Assembly: GCA_009809945.1 (NCBI GenBank)
Contig: WTPW01000489.1
Span: 207,173 to 271,172 of the forward strand
Direction: 5' to 3'
Length of the DNA: 64,000 bases
Source of the DNA: Gigaspora margarita
Lineage: Eukaryota; Glomeromycota; Glomeromycetes; Diversisporales; Gigasporaceae
Below the pieces are notes generated by a model. That model searched no databases. It saw only the letters and a list, made by a program, of their open reading frames with translations, and had not been told where the DNA came from. Positions 34,386-44,608 of the stretch are shown here, piece after piece (the stretch's first letter is position 1; each line of letters opens with the position of its first letter). Both the position numbers and the translations under genes were made by a program.

Positions 34386-34513
34386 TAAAAAAAAAAAAGA
34401 GAAAAAAAAAGAAGAGAAAAAAAGGGAGAGGAGAAAAAAAAAGGAAGAGGAGAAAAAAAAGCGAGAGGAAAAAAAAAAGTGAGAGGAGAGAAAAAAAGGG
34501 AGAGAGAAGTAAA
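34386..34513 (+). repeat. Purine-rich (GA) minisatellite
   Basis: Five to six imperfect units of about 20-24 bp, such as GGGAGAGGAGAAAAAAAAGG. It corresponds to the region lost in the N gap of copy A. Confidence 0.75.
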
Positions 34514-34880
34514 AATCGTTTGAAACAGCTTTTTTTTTTTTTTTAAGTAATTGTTTTCTAAGCCAATTATTTTCGTTTTGTCTGTCTTTTTTTTAGCCTA
34601 CTTTTTTTTGAAATTTTATTTTTTATTTTTTTTTTACCCGGTGATGGTCAAAACATTATGTAATCGTTAAGGATCTGTTAATCGTTATATATCATTTCAA
34701 ATAATTCCGATTATAATCGATTTATAGATATATAACGATTTAATATAAAAAATAATATATACTGATTTAGATATATATCGATTTTTATTCAATTAATCGA
34801 TATATAATGATATTTTATAATCGATATAAAACGATTAAGTATTATATATCGATCAATATCTAAATATAAAATTTGAAGAT

Positions 34881-36027
34881 GACAGAATTCTAAAATTATT
34901 AAAGATTTGTTTCAAATTTGGATATTTTAGTACATAAACTAATTTACAGTTTGCTAATAACTTTTGATCTACTTATCAGTTTTGAATGATTTAATTTCCA
35001 AAATGTTCATCTCAATAAGACAATTCTAACAAGCTCAAAATCATTAAAATCCAATTACGGGATCCTGAGATCATTCAAATTTTGTGTAATTTTAATAGTG
35101 ATTTTAATAGTATTTTTTATTTTTAAATAATACTAATAATATTACACAAAAGTTGAACGATCTTGGAATCCTGTGATTAGATTTTGATGATTTTAGGCTC
35201 ATTTGAATTGTCTTATTGAAATGAACATTTTGGTTGTTAAATTATTTAAAATGGGCTAATAGATCAAAAGCTATTTTACTATTTGTGGAAATAGATAACA
35301 ACTATTAAATTTTTATAAAATTTATAGAATATTTTTTTATTAATTAAAAAAATTATATATATAAATTTGGTTTAATTTTATATATTTAAATAATAAATTA
35401 GTTATAAATTTTATATATATAATTTTATAAAACATATTTATTTTTTAATAAATTTTGTATATAGCTAAAAAAAGTTTGCAAAAATAGGGCAGTCTACCTT
35501 ATTCATTAAACGCAAAAATTAAAAGGTAAATAATAAAAAGCAATCTTTTTTTATAAAACTTTTAGAATAGGTGTAGTTTAGTCTTCCAAATAAGTTTACA
35601 TAAGCACTAATAACCAATTTATATAGAGAATTTAGACTTTACTATATAATAACTATTGGCAATTGGCCAAAAATCTTAAAATTATATAAATATAATAGAA
35701 TTTTGTTAAATCTAGGAGGTTGCAATATTGCAGATTAATATTTAAAAAAAATTATTATTAGTTAGAATTAGGGTTCAAACTAGTGTTAAAGTTAGAGTTT
35801 GGGGATATAGATATGCAAAATTAAGTATTAAAAACTTTTAATTAGAAGCCCATAACTAGTTTATATAATGAAATTTCAAGATATTTAAAATTATTAATTT
35901 TTTTGTAATTGCTCCTAATTTTATTTGTTTTTATCATACAAGAACCTGTGACCTAATTGGTTAATTATATTAACCTGCAATATAGCAACCTGCAATATTT
36001 ATCAATATTCTATATAATATTATATAT
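34881..36027. other. Foldback repeats, no gene
   Basis: 34950-35280 is a hairpin: CAATAAGACAATTCTAACAAGC is answered by TTTGAATTGTCTTATTG around a loop near 35110. 35500-35680 carries the GTTTACATAAG and CTTTACTATATAATA motifs of the second foldback family. I see no coding frame. Confidence 0.45.
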
Positions 36028-36342
36028 GGGGGTAAGTCAGTAGAAAAGGGACAAATTTTTTCTAAGTAAAAGTTTTCTTGACTTTAAGCTTAAATATCTT
36101 AACAACTATCTTAATAAATTTAATAATTTTTTTTATTTTTTTTTATTTTTATTTTTTTTTAAAATGCCAAAGTTGAAACATTATTTAAGTAAAAATAATA
36201 GATTTACATTTAAAGATTACAGAACTACATTTGTGTTACTGTAAACAGGCACCCAATGTGACATTATATCTCCTATTTTCTATAAATGCTATAATTAATT
36301 GTTTCAAATTAATTAACTAGCTAGAATAGGTTAGAGAAAGCC

Positions 36343-36564
36343 TTAGATATATGCTATTGGCATTAGAGAGTAACCTTGTAAAAACCATTTTTCTATAAAA
36401 GGAGAGTAATCTATATGAGATATATTTGATAATGATGTAGTTGTTGTATTAAATGTATTTGGAAAAAAGTATTTCCTTTTTTTCATCTTTGAGGTAATAT
36501 TGCGAGCATGTTCTATTGGTGTTGAGATATATTCCGTAAAGACCAAATAGTATTTTGAAACCAT
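36343..36564 (-). other. Possible C-terminal remnant downstream of the LINE zinc finger
   Basis: A 73-codon open stretch (MVSKYYLVFTEYISTPIEHA and on) follows the LINE stop in a different frame. It may be a frameshifted C-terminus (the W..HARN..K.KK pattern suggests protein) or 3' UTR. Confidence is low. Confidence 0.25.
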
Positions 36565-36608
36565 TCTAAAAGATTATTTGACAAAGTAGTAAGAAATAAT
36601 TTAGTTTG

Positions 36609-38671
36609 TTAAGCAGTAAGTAGTTTAATATTTTCAAAAATATTAGAGGGAAAGATTCTAATAATATAGTAAAGAAAAGAGTTAAATTGTGGATTAGGTG
36701 AATTAAGTGTGGAGTGAAGAAGAATATTGAGAATTGTAGTTGGTGATAAAGTAGTAATTTTGAGAGAGATAAGTGTATTAGTAATTATATTAGTTATGGA
36801 TTGTTGAATATTATTGTTATTGTTTGAACAGAGAAGTATATGTATAGTATCTTCATTATCTGAACAGCGAGAGCATTTTGATNTTGGATATAGATAAGGA
36901 TAGNGAATATGAAGGTTTTCCATAGTTGGAAGATTATTTGTTAGCATTTTGATTCTAAAAGAGTATTTAGAGTGATTGTGTTCAAGTGTGTTTAGGATAT
37001 CAAAANANAATGTCCAATTGGGTTNAGCTATATTTTTAAATATTTTAANAGTAGACCAGGAGTATAGTTCTTGTATAGTATATATATTTTTGATAAAGGT
37101 TCGTATTTTNAAAGGAATAAGACANTTGTTCNATAAAAAATGTATTGGTAGATTTAGAAAACTATGGGTAATTTTAAGTATTGGTTTGTTAGTTCCATTT
37201 TTTGCAAGTAAGTCTGCTTGGTTATGGATAGGATTAAGATGTGATTTGATTTTGTNTAGAGTAAATNAAATGTTTTTAATAGATTTAATTTGATTAATAA
37301 TAGATATAATATCCCAGTTTTTGATTTGTGTAGGTCTTGAAAGATGTATTTGTTTTAGGTTTTTGATTGCAGTATTGTTATCTAAATGGATATTAATATG
37401 AGTATTATTGGGAGTTGCAAGAAGAAGAGAAATAATTGCTTCAAGTTTAGTTCGTGTTGTATCAGAATATGAAGTAGTAGCTGCATTGAATTTAATAAAA
37501 GTATTATTTTCACAAATCCAACCAATACCAGATTTAATATTTGATGATTGTAGATTTTGTATTGAAGCATCAGTATAGAAATGAAGTTCTTGTGAAGTAA
37601 GATTTTGAATAAGTGATAGGAGGTTAGTGAGTTGATGTTGATAGGTAGCATTATTGGTTAAATGGTATATTAGTTGTGTTTCTTGTGTAGGAATATAAAT
37701 TTGTGATATAGATTGAGAGGGAGTAGAGGAAGTTGTAGTATTAGTAAGATTAAAAATATGAATTAGAGCAAGAATTTCTTTGTAATCTATTTGAATGTAT
37801 GTTTGATTTTTAGATTTGTTAATTTGATTATAGAGAAGGTTAAATGAGGAAAAGGTATTTGGAAATAAAGAGATATTGGGTAGTAGTTGTATGAAACCTG
37901 AATCTGAAGTATTTTTATTATATGTTGTAGTTTTTGATAAAGAAGTTTGATGTGATAAGAAGAGATTATTGTTAGAAGTATAGTGTATTTGTATAAGTGA
38001 GAAAGGATTGGAGGTTATTAAAGGAGAAAAAAAATATGTTGTATTAATAAAGGAGTTAATTGGAGGTAGAAGGAGATGAGACCAGGTATTTTTAATTGTA
38101 TTATCTTGTATAAAATGGAGAATATTAGAGAACCATGAAGGTTGACAACCTTTAGTAGGTTTATTAGTACGTAGATAAATATTATTCCATGGAAGAATAT
38201 ATTTATTGTTTGCAGTTGTAATTTGTTCAATAAATAGTAACCGGTTATTTCTCATACTATTAATTATGGAGGTTTGTGGATTTGATGGAAGTATATCATA
38301 GATTAGATGTATATTAGAAAAGAAATCTGGATAATAAGAATTAAGTAAAAGATTTGATAATGTAATATTATTTTTGGCTAATTGTATAAGTTGAAAAATA
38401 AATGTAAAGTTTTTGGTTTTATGACTATGAGTAATAAGTAGATTTTGGGTTAAGTTGGGGGACCATACTTTGGTTAGCCATGATTTAATATGGATAATAC
38501 CAATATTTTTAAGAATTGGGCTAGAGTTAAAAATGTGTTCAATATTAGCAGAACTTGTTTTTTGAATTAGATTATTAAGAGTTGGTAGATTAAATGTTAT
38601 AGGATTAGTAAGAACTATATTGTTAGTGTTTTTGGCAAGGAAAAGCATTTTTTTGGTTTGAATAGTAAAGA
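36609..38671 (-). pseudogene. LINE RNase H and CCHC zinc finger, with the upstream duplicated block
   Basis: RNase H motifs are complete: HFYTDASIQN (first Asp), TKLEAIISLL (Glu), INIHLDNNTAIK (Asp), and KSHLNPIHNQADLLAKNG (His and last Asp). About 130 residues on, CSRCSDNEDTIHILLCS gives a C-x2-C-x7-H-x3-C finger typical of LINE C-termini. The stretch before the RNase H (from about 38,648) is the RT thumb/connection repeated from 38,684-39,438. Several codons contain N. RNase H would remove template RNA during target-primed reverse transcription. The domain itself looks intact apart from Ns. Confidence 0.85.
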
Positions 38672-39438
38672 NGAAGAATTTATATTATATGTTGTAGTTT
38701 TTGATAAAGAAGTTTGATGTGATAAGAAGAGATTATTGTTAGAAGTATAGTGTATTTGTATAAGTGAGAAAGGATTGGAGGTTATTAAAGGAGAAAAAAA
38801 ATATGTTGTATTAATAAAGGAGTTAATTGGAGGTAGAAGGAGATGAGACCAGGTATTTTTAATTGTATTATCTTGTATAAAATGGAGAATATTAGAGAAC
38901 CATGAAGGTTGACAACCTTTAGTAGGTTTATTAGTACGTAGATAAATATTATTCCATGGAAGAATATATTTATTGTTTGCAGTTGTAATTTGTTCAATAA
39001 ATAGTAACCGGTTATTTCTCATACTATTAATTATGGAGGTTTGTGGATTTGATGGAAGTATATCATAGATTAGATGTATATTAGAAAAGAAATCTGGATA
39101 ATAAGAATTAAGTAAAAGATTTGATAATGTAATATTATTTTTGGCTAATTGTATAAGTTGAAAAATAAATGTAAAGTTTTTGGTTTTATGACTATGAGTA
39201 ATAAGTAGATTTTGGGTTAAGTTGGGGGACCATACTTTGGTTAGCCATGATTTAATATGGATAATACCAATATTTTTAAGAATTGGGCTAGAGTTAAAAA
39301 TGTGTTCAATATTAGCAGAACTTGTTTTTTGAATTAGATTATTAAGAGTTGGTAGATTAAATGTTATAGGATTAGTAAGAACTATATTGTTAGTGTTTTT
39401 GGCAAGGAAAAGCATTTTTTTGGTTTGAATAGTAAAGA
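37917..39438 (-). repeat. 755-bp perfect tandem duplication inside the LINE
   Basis: 37917-38671 and 38684-39438 read identically wherever I compared them, at a constant offset of 767 bp, with an N at 38672 on the junction. 767 is not a multiple of three, so the second copy throws the RT frame out of register with RNase H. Confidence 0.85.
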
Positions 39439-40207
39439 GACGAGATAATTGGGTTTGGAGATTATTGTGGATAATGCATACTTGTAGAAGATATTCAATA
39501 GAGGGTTGAAGTATAAGGTTGAAAAGTGATGAAATTTGTAAGGGTGTAAGTTTTTTGTATTTTATTAGACAAATAAAATTTTTAATTTTGTTAACAATTG
39601 CATCAAATGTTGGTTTGGTTGAACCATTTCCATCAAAATAGATACCTAAGTATCTAATAACATCATTAGACTTTCTGGGTAAGATGGGTTGGTTATTGAA
39701 CAAAAGAGGTGTTATTTGTGATTTGTAGGATCTAGGACGAATATNAAGTAAATCAGATTTTGAGNGATTGACTTCTATATTGTTAATTTTGTAGAGTTCA
39801 GAGGTGTCATTAAGAATATTTTGCATAGTTTCAGAGCTTTCACAGAGCCATGTTGTATCATCCATGTAGGCTAATGGCGGAATTGAAGTACTAGTAGTAG
39901 TGGTATTGGTAATTATATCTAGAGGAGATTGTGCTGCAATTTTGAGTAGATAGTTTTGATATTTTTGGTGAATAAAAGTAAGAATTGGATCATAGTAAAT
40001 TTTCCAAAGTAGAGGTGAGTAGGTCTCTCCTTGTTCTATTCCAGATTGGATATTAACAGGAGAGGTAAGACCATGAGCAGTAATGATTCTTGCTTGTCTT
40101 GATGAGTGTAATTCAGTAATTAGGTTGATATCTGAATTAGGAATACCAATTCTTTTACAGGTATCTTCAAGGCATGAAATATTAATTTTGTCAAATGCTT
40201 TAGACAT
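38684..40207 (-). pseudogene. LINE reverse transcriptase core
   Basis: From FQDMSKAFDKI (motif A, catalytic Asp) through SGIEQGETYSPLLWKIYYDP (motif B, QG.T/SPL) to LAYMDDTTWL, the YMDD box at codons 39857-39868. VNXSKSDLL follows, then IRYLGIYFDGNG (motif D/E) and the thumb region. Only two codons are unreadable (N at 39745 and 39766). The core would be catalytic as read; it is terminated by the frame change at the duplication junction near 38,670. Confidence 0.85.
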
Positions 40208-41424
40208 ATCTTGAAAAAGAATCCAAGCTTCTTTGTTGTGTATTTTATAGTGTTCAATAGTATTATGAAGAATTTGTATAGAATATGGGTAGAGGAATTT
40301 TTAGAAGCAGCAAAATTTAAATTAGATAAAAGATTATTACAGAGATAATTTGATCAAGTCGTTTAGTAAAAATTTTGGTAAAGGTTTTTTTGAAGGGTTC
40401 AATAATAAAAATTGGGCGAACTTGATTGAGAGTAAAATTCCAATTAGATTTTTTTGGAATAAGAAATATATTAGAGAATTTCCAATCTATAGAAACTTTT
40501 TGTAGTTGAAAGCATTTGTTAAAAAATTTTTTAAAGAGTGTTTGTGCTTTGTAACTAGCATATTTGATATGTTCATAGCAGATTTCAGAGGGACCTGCTG
40601 CTTTTTAATTTGGAAGATTGGTTAAGATATTTTGCCATTTTTGATCTGTAATGTCTTGAAATAAGTTAAGGTAATGTTCTTCATATTTAGGATGTGCTTC
40701 ATAAAGATAGTAGAATTCAGAAGAGGGTAAGATTGGTTGAAGTGGTTTTTCTTTAAAGTATTCAGTAAAGTAATTATGAATTGCATTAAGAATTTCATTG
40801 TGTTCAGTTAGGAGTGAGTTTTCAATAGATAATCTATCAATATGTATATTATTGTATTTTTTGAGAATTTTTTATAAAAGAATTTTGGGGTTTCAAAAAA
40901 ATTATGGTTACGGTTTTCAATTTTTTGTTGAATTTCTTTATAGATAGTTTGTTGTTGTTGAATATTGAGAGCAGTTTTAATTTGCTGAAATTCTTCTTTA
41001 ATTTGTAATAAAGTAGGTGTTGGTAGTTGAAGTAAGCAGTTAGTATATTGTAAAATATATTTTTTGTATAGTGGAAGAAAGTTGGAAGAGGAAGTATGAT
41101 GTTTGAGATATTGGATTTCTTTAAATCTGTAAAAGAGAGGAGTTTGTTTTGGGGAGGGAGTTTCTTTAATTTCTTTAATAGTATTAATTTTGTGAAAGGG
41201 AATATGTTTAGTAAAAGCTTTAATTAGAGTTTTTTGAAGTTTATTCCAGAATTTGTTAAGCTGGTTTTGGTTAGTGATTTGATCTATTTGTGTATATAGT
41301 TTTTGCAAATTAAGTGTGGTTTGATTTGCATAATTTTCTAGATTTTCTTTGGAACATTTTTCCAGAGAAATTTTTTTCTTTTTATGTTGTTTGCGTAGTT
41401 TTGGTTTGTTGATTATAACAGATA
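40208..41424 (-). pseudogene. LINE linker and N-terminal RT region
   Basis: 41308-40808 encodes a Gln/Lys-rich linker (QIDQITNQNQLNKFWNKLQK) that leads after a frameshift near 40,870 into LPSSEFYYLYEAH and, past a TAA at 40605-40607, KAAGPSEICYEHIKYA (RT motif 0/1, normally N-KAAGPS.I). WKFSNIFLIPKKSNWNF follows, then LTKRLDQII, SNLNFAASKNSST and YSIQILHNTIEHYK, with at least two more frameshifts between 40,290 and 40,350. All belong to the fingers/palm entry of the same RT. Confidence 0.75.
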
Positions 41425-42921
41425 GTTCTAGTGTAATAGTATTGTGATCAGATTCAAAGATACTGTTTGAAAGAATATCTGTATAATCTATATTTGTAAT
41501 ACTCAGATTAGTCCAGATCTGGTCTATTCTGCTCTGAATATTTGAGCATTGAAAAGTGAAATTTTTGGAGTTAAAAAAAAAGAAACGGTAAATATCTTTA
41601 TATTGGTGACTGATGAGATATTTAATAAGTTGAGTTTCTGGAATTGAGGTTTTTTTTGAAGGGGATCAGTCAATTCGAGGGTTGGGAACACTATTGAAGT
41701 CTCCCATAATTATGTATCGATATTTAGGATTTTGATATAATTTAATAATTTGTTCTTGTATTTCTTTTCTGAGTTGTTTTTTCTTAGTAGCAGAAATATA
41801 AATTTGAAGTAATCTGATAGGAGTATTTTTAAAATGTAGGTCAAAGCCTATTATATGGCCATTAAAATTATTAGTACGTGTGATATATTTGGAGATTTTG
41901 TTGTGTATAAAAAGTCCTACACTAGCTTGATATGGATTGGAGAAAGAGCTCCAGAAACTAGTATAGTTTTGATTTTGTTATGTAGAAATTTTCCTTCTTT
42001 TTGGATTAAATGAGTCTCTGAAAACCCAAAAATCTCATATTGGTTTTGGTTTAAAGTTTCTTCAATAAGGAGTTTTTTTGTAGATTGTAAGAGGCCATTT
42101 GTATTAAGTGAGACTATTTTAATAGGAATAGAAATATATTCAGATTCAATTGATAAAATTTGGTTTGGTAAATGTGAAAGTATATTGGAATTGTATATAG
42201 CTGTTTGAGTATTGGTTATCAGAGTTGTATTGGTATTAGAAGGTTGTGGGTTGGGTGTTGAGAAAAAAAGATTATCAGTAAAGATTGGTATTTGAAAATT
42301 ATTATTAAGTGATTTAAGCTCTATATTATAGAAGGTTGATAGCTCTTCGAAGGGTGGAAATATGAAGTGACCTAGTACTAAGTTTTCATATTGAAGATAA
42401 ATATGTGCTTCTGTAAAAAAAAGATCAATTTCAGGATGTAGTTTGATAGAAATTTTAATATATTGGGTTGAAAAAAACATAGAGTAGTATTCTAGTATAT
42501 ATTCCAAAAAAGAGCCTACAGTTTGTGGAGAAAGTAGAGTTTGTAGTTTGTAATAATAGAGAAATTTATTGTAACATGCTGTTGGATCATATATTTCAAG
42601 AAAGCTTAAATTAGGGTTATTATAGCCATTATTTAAGGAGTTTGTAGGTATTTCAATTTTTTCATTATCAAAATCTTTTATGAGTAGAGATTCATTTTAA
42701 GTTTCTAGTATTAGATAGTTGTTGGAGTTGGTATTAGTTGATAGTAAAAAGGTATTAAAAGAGAGTTGTACTTCAGAATGAGATGAAGATATGATATCTG
42801 AAGTATTGCAGTTGTCTTCTATAGAAACGCTCACTGGTTTAAGCTCAGTTCTCACAGCTGCGAAGGCTACCATAGCCTGCTCTGTACGTTGGGTCTGGCC
42901 GTCATATACTTGGTCCTCCAC
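41425..42921 (-). pseudogene. LINE N-terminal region and APE-type endonuclease
   Basis: The frame opens at an ATG at 42919-42921 (MEDQVYDGQTQRTEQAMVAF), crosses a TAA at 42697-42699 and continues in the same frame to 41917. Endonuclease motifs follow: VSLNTNGLLQ (Asn), EIFGFSETHL (Glu), then after a frameshift near 41,940 SVGLFIHNKIS, MGDFNSVPNPRID (Asp/Asn), a TGA at 41666-41668, SRIDQIWTN, and ESDHNTITLEL with the catalytic SDH. These are the exonuclease-endonuclease-phosphatase fold residues that nick target DNA for LINE integration. The first 200 residues have no recognisable domain. The start of the ORF is less AT-rich than the rest. Confidence 0.8.
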
Positions 42922-43070
42922 ATATTTTTTTTTTTATTTTAATTCTATATAATTTCAAGATTAAAATAAAAAAATTTTAGCAAATTTGATTAATTAGTTG
43001 TCAAGATATTTTAATTTAAAAATTAAAAAAATTTTACTAAAAATGATTTGTCCCTTTTCTACTAATTCAT

Positions 43071-43072
<2 letters not shown>

Positions 43073-43124
<52 letters not shown>

Positions 43125-43126
43125 GG
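43073..43126. repeat. (TA)n microsatellite
   Basis: An almost pure TA run of about 50 bp lies between two MITEs of the same family; both appear to have inserted at TATATA. Confidence 0.9.
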
Positions 43127-43365
43127 GGAACAACAATAGAAAAGGGACAATATTTTCTAAGTAAAACTTTTTTTAACTTTAAGTTAAATAATCTAATACT
43201 ACTTAACATATTTAATTAAAATTTTTTTATTTTAATTTTTTATAGTTATAGAATTAAAACAAGAAAAAATTTATTAAATTTAATTTGGTAGTTGTCAAGA
43301 TAATTTAATTTAAAATTTTAAAAAAAGTTACTAAAAATGATTTGTCCCTTTTCTATTGATGTCCC
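43127..43365. mobile_element. Intact sibling of the LINE-split MITE
   Basis: GGGGAACAACAATAGAAAAG at the left faces CTTTTCTATTGATGTCCC at the right, with TATAT on both sides. The interior has GGGACAATATTTTCTAAGTA and its near inverse. Confidence 0.75.
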
Positions 43366-43385
43366 ATATATTATGTATTATATTA

Positions 43386-43563
43386 CCATATTCCTTTGAA
43401 AATAAGCACCCCCTACAATTTATATATACTCAAAAATAAGCACTCCTTATATAATAGAAATAAGCAACTAAATATCAAATTATTCAAATTATTAGTTGAG
43501 ATTATACCTGAAAATAAGCACCCCTATAGTAAAAAAAGGGTGCTTATTTTCAGAGGAGTACAG
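43386..43563. mobile_element. TA-flanked MITE with AAAATAAGCACC ends (178 bp)
   Basis: CCATATTCCTTTGAAAATAA mirrors TTATTTTCAGAGGAGTACAG. TA flanks at 43384-43385 and 43564-43565. It is a complete version of the fragment at 170-350. Confidence 0.75.
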
Positions 43564-43565
43564 TA

Positions 43566-44600
43566 TATATAGAACCCGATAATTGCTCTACCTTCCACAC
43601 TTCTAAAAAATTAGCTAATAAATAGCACTCCTCTAACAATAGTTAGAACATCCAAATTGGCCTAGTAAATAGTAGGATATTATAAAAATGATTGGCTGAC
43701 TATAAAAATCTTTATATAAATAAATATTATTTATATAGAGATTTTACATAGTTGGCTAATTATTTTTTAACAATATCTTTCTATCTACTAGGCTGATTTG
43801 AATAATCTAACTACAGTTGAACCTCCCAAAACTGATCCTGTCAAATCTGATAAAAAATTAATCTACTAAGTCCGTTTCTGTTATATGATTCTATATAGTT
43901 TATAATAATTTCAAATCTAATAACCTTTCAATACTGATACAAAACTTGTCCACCATGCATACTGGTTTGGAAAGGTTCAACTATTAAATGTATCTTGACA
44001 TGCTCTACAACTTTTAAATATATCAGCAACTTAGTAAGAAAAAAGTTTTAGATAGAAACATACTACTTTTATGCCTATAGTAATTTTTATATAAATCTGT
44101 ATTATGGTTTACTATACAAATTATCAATTAATTTACTTGTATATATATAACAATTTTTAGTATATAAAAAGTATTGCTATTCCTATATATTAATAAATAA
44201 TATATTCAAATATTCTATTCAAATAATGCTCATATGCAAATATTTATTTTAAACTATCTAATTTGACAATTTTGCATATATGTGCATAAACTTATGAAAT
44301 TTAAATTAGCTAACATTATAATCATTAGTAACTATAACTATAATTTGTAATTGATAATTAACAATGCATAAAAATTGAAATACAAAAATCAAGAATACAA
44401 AAACAACCAGTTATTTTTATTATATTCTTAATTGTTATTTATAATTTTTTAAAAACTGATTATTATCTATTATACTATTTTGCAAATATTAGATTAACTA
44501 AACTATAGATAACTTTAATAATATGCATTAGTGAGTTATATGCTACTCATAGTTCTAAAAATAAGCTACCTTTTTTTAGACAAAATGTTATACAAAAAAA
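43566..44600. other. AT-rich spacer with foldback words, no gene
   Basis: 43820-43985 has inverted blocks (AACCTCCCAAAACTGAT, CATACTGGTTTGGAAAGGTT) suggesting another decayed TIR element. 44545-44600 belongs to the AATAAGCTACC repeat that flanks the next insertion. Confidence 0.4.
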
Positions 44601-44608
44601 TATGGAGT

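Larger units (their letters stand above)
32072..34880 (+). mobile_element. Long AT-rich TIR element, copy C (inverted partner of 351-2490)
   Basis: Starts GGCAAATTTTATATATAGAT and ends ATATAAAATTTGAAGAT, and matches copy A in reverse complement throughout. It is longer because it carries two MITE insertions absent from copy A (32177-32500 and 33488-33737) and because copy A has an assembly gap. It has no convincing protein-coding frame; the ORF at 32912-33139 corresponds to a run of low-complexity sequence. Confidence 0.7.
36127..42929 (-). mobile_element. LINE (non-LTR retrotransposon), one open frame broken by mutations
   Basis: Read on the minus strand from about 42,921: N-terminal region, APE-type endonuclease, reverse transcriptase, RNase H, CCHC zinc finger, a 3' region (36,160-36,608) and an A-rich tail (T/A-rich plus strand at 36,127-36,161). 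A single long polyprotein is implied, with stops at 42697-42699, 41666-41668 and 40605-40607, frameshifts near 41,940, 40,870 and 40,290-40,350, and a 767-bp tandem duplication. Around a dozen single Ns lie between 36,883 and 39,766. Domain order EN-RT-RH suits I/L1-like or R2-derived fungal LINE clades; clade placement needs a tree. Confidence 0.85.
36028..43072. mobile_element. MITE split by the LINE insertion
   Basis: The left half (36028 to about 36130) reads GGGGGTAAGTCAGTAGAAAA, then GGGACAAATTTTTTCTAAG; the right half (about 42930-43072) ends ACTAAAAATGATTTGTCCC, then TTTTCTACTAATTCATCC. Together they match the intact sibling at 43127-43365. TATATA flanks both outer ends. The LINE lies in the middle, at a T-rich stretch of the MITE. 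Confidence 0.7.

Noticed and set aside
37382..37651. Minus-strand ORF inside the LINE
   Set aside because: It is an alternate frame of the RNase H region; the RNase H frame carries all catalytic motifs.
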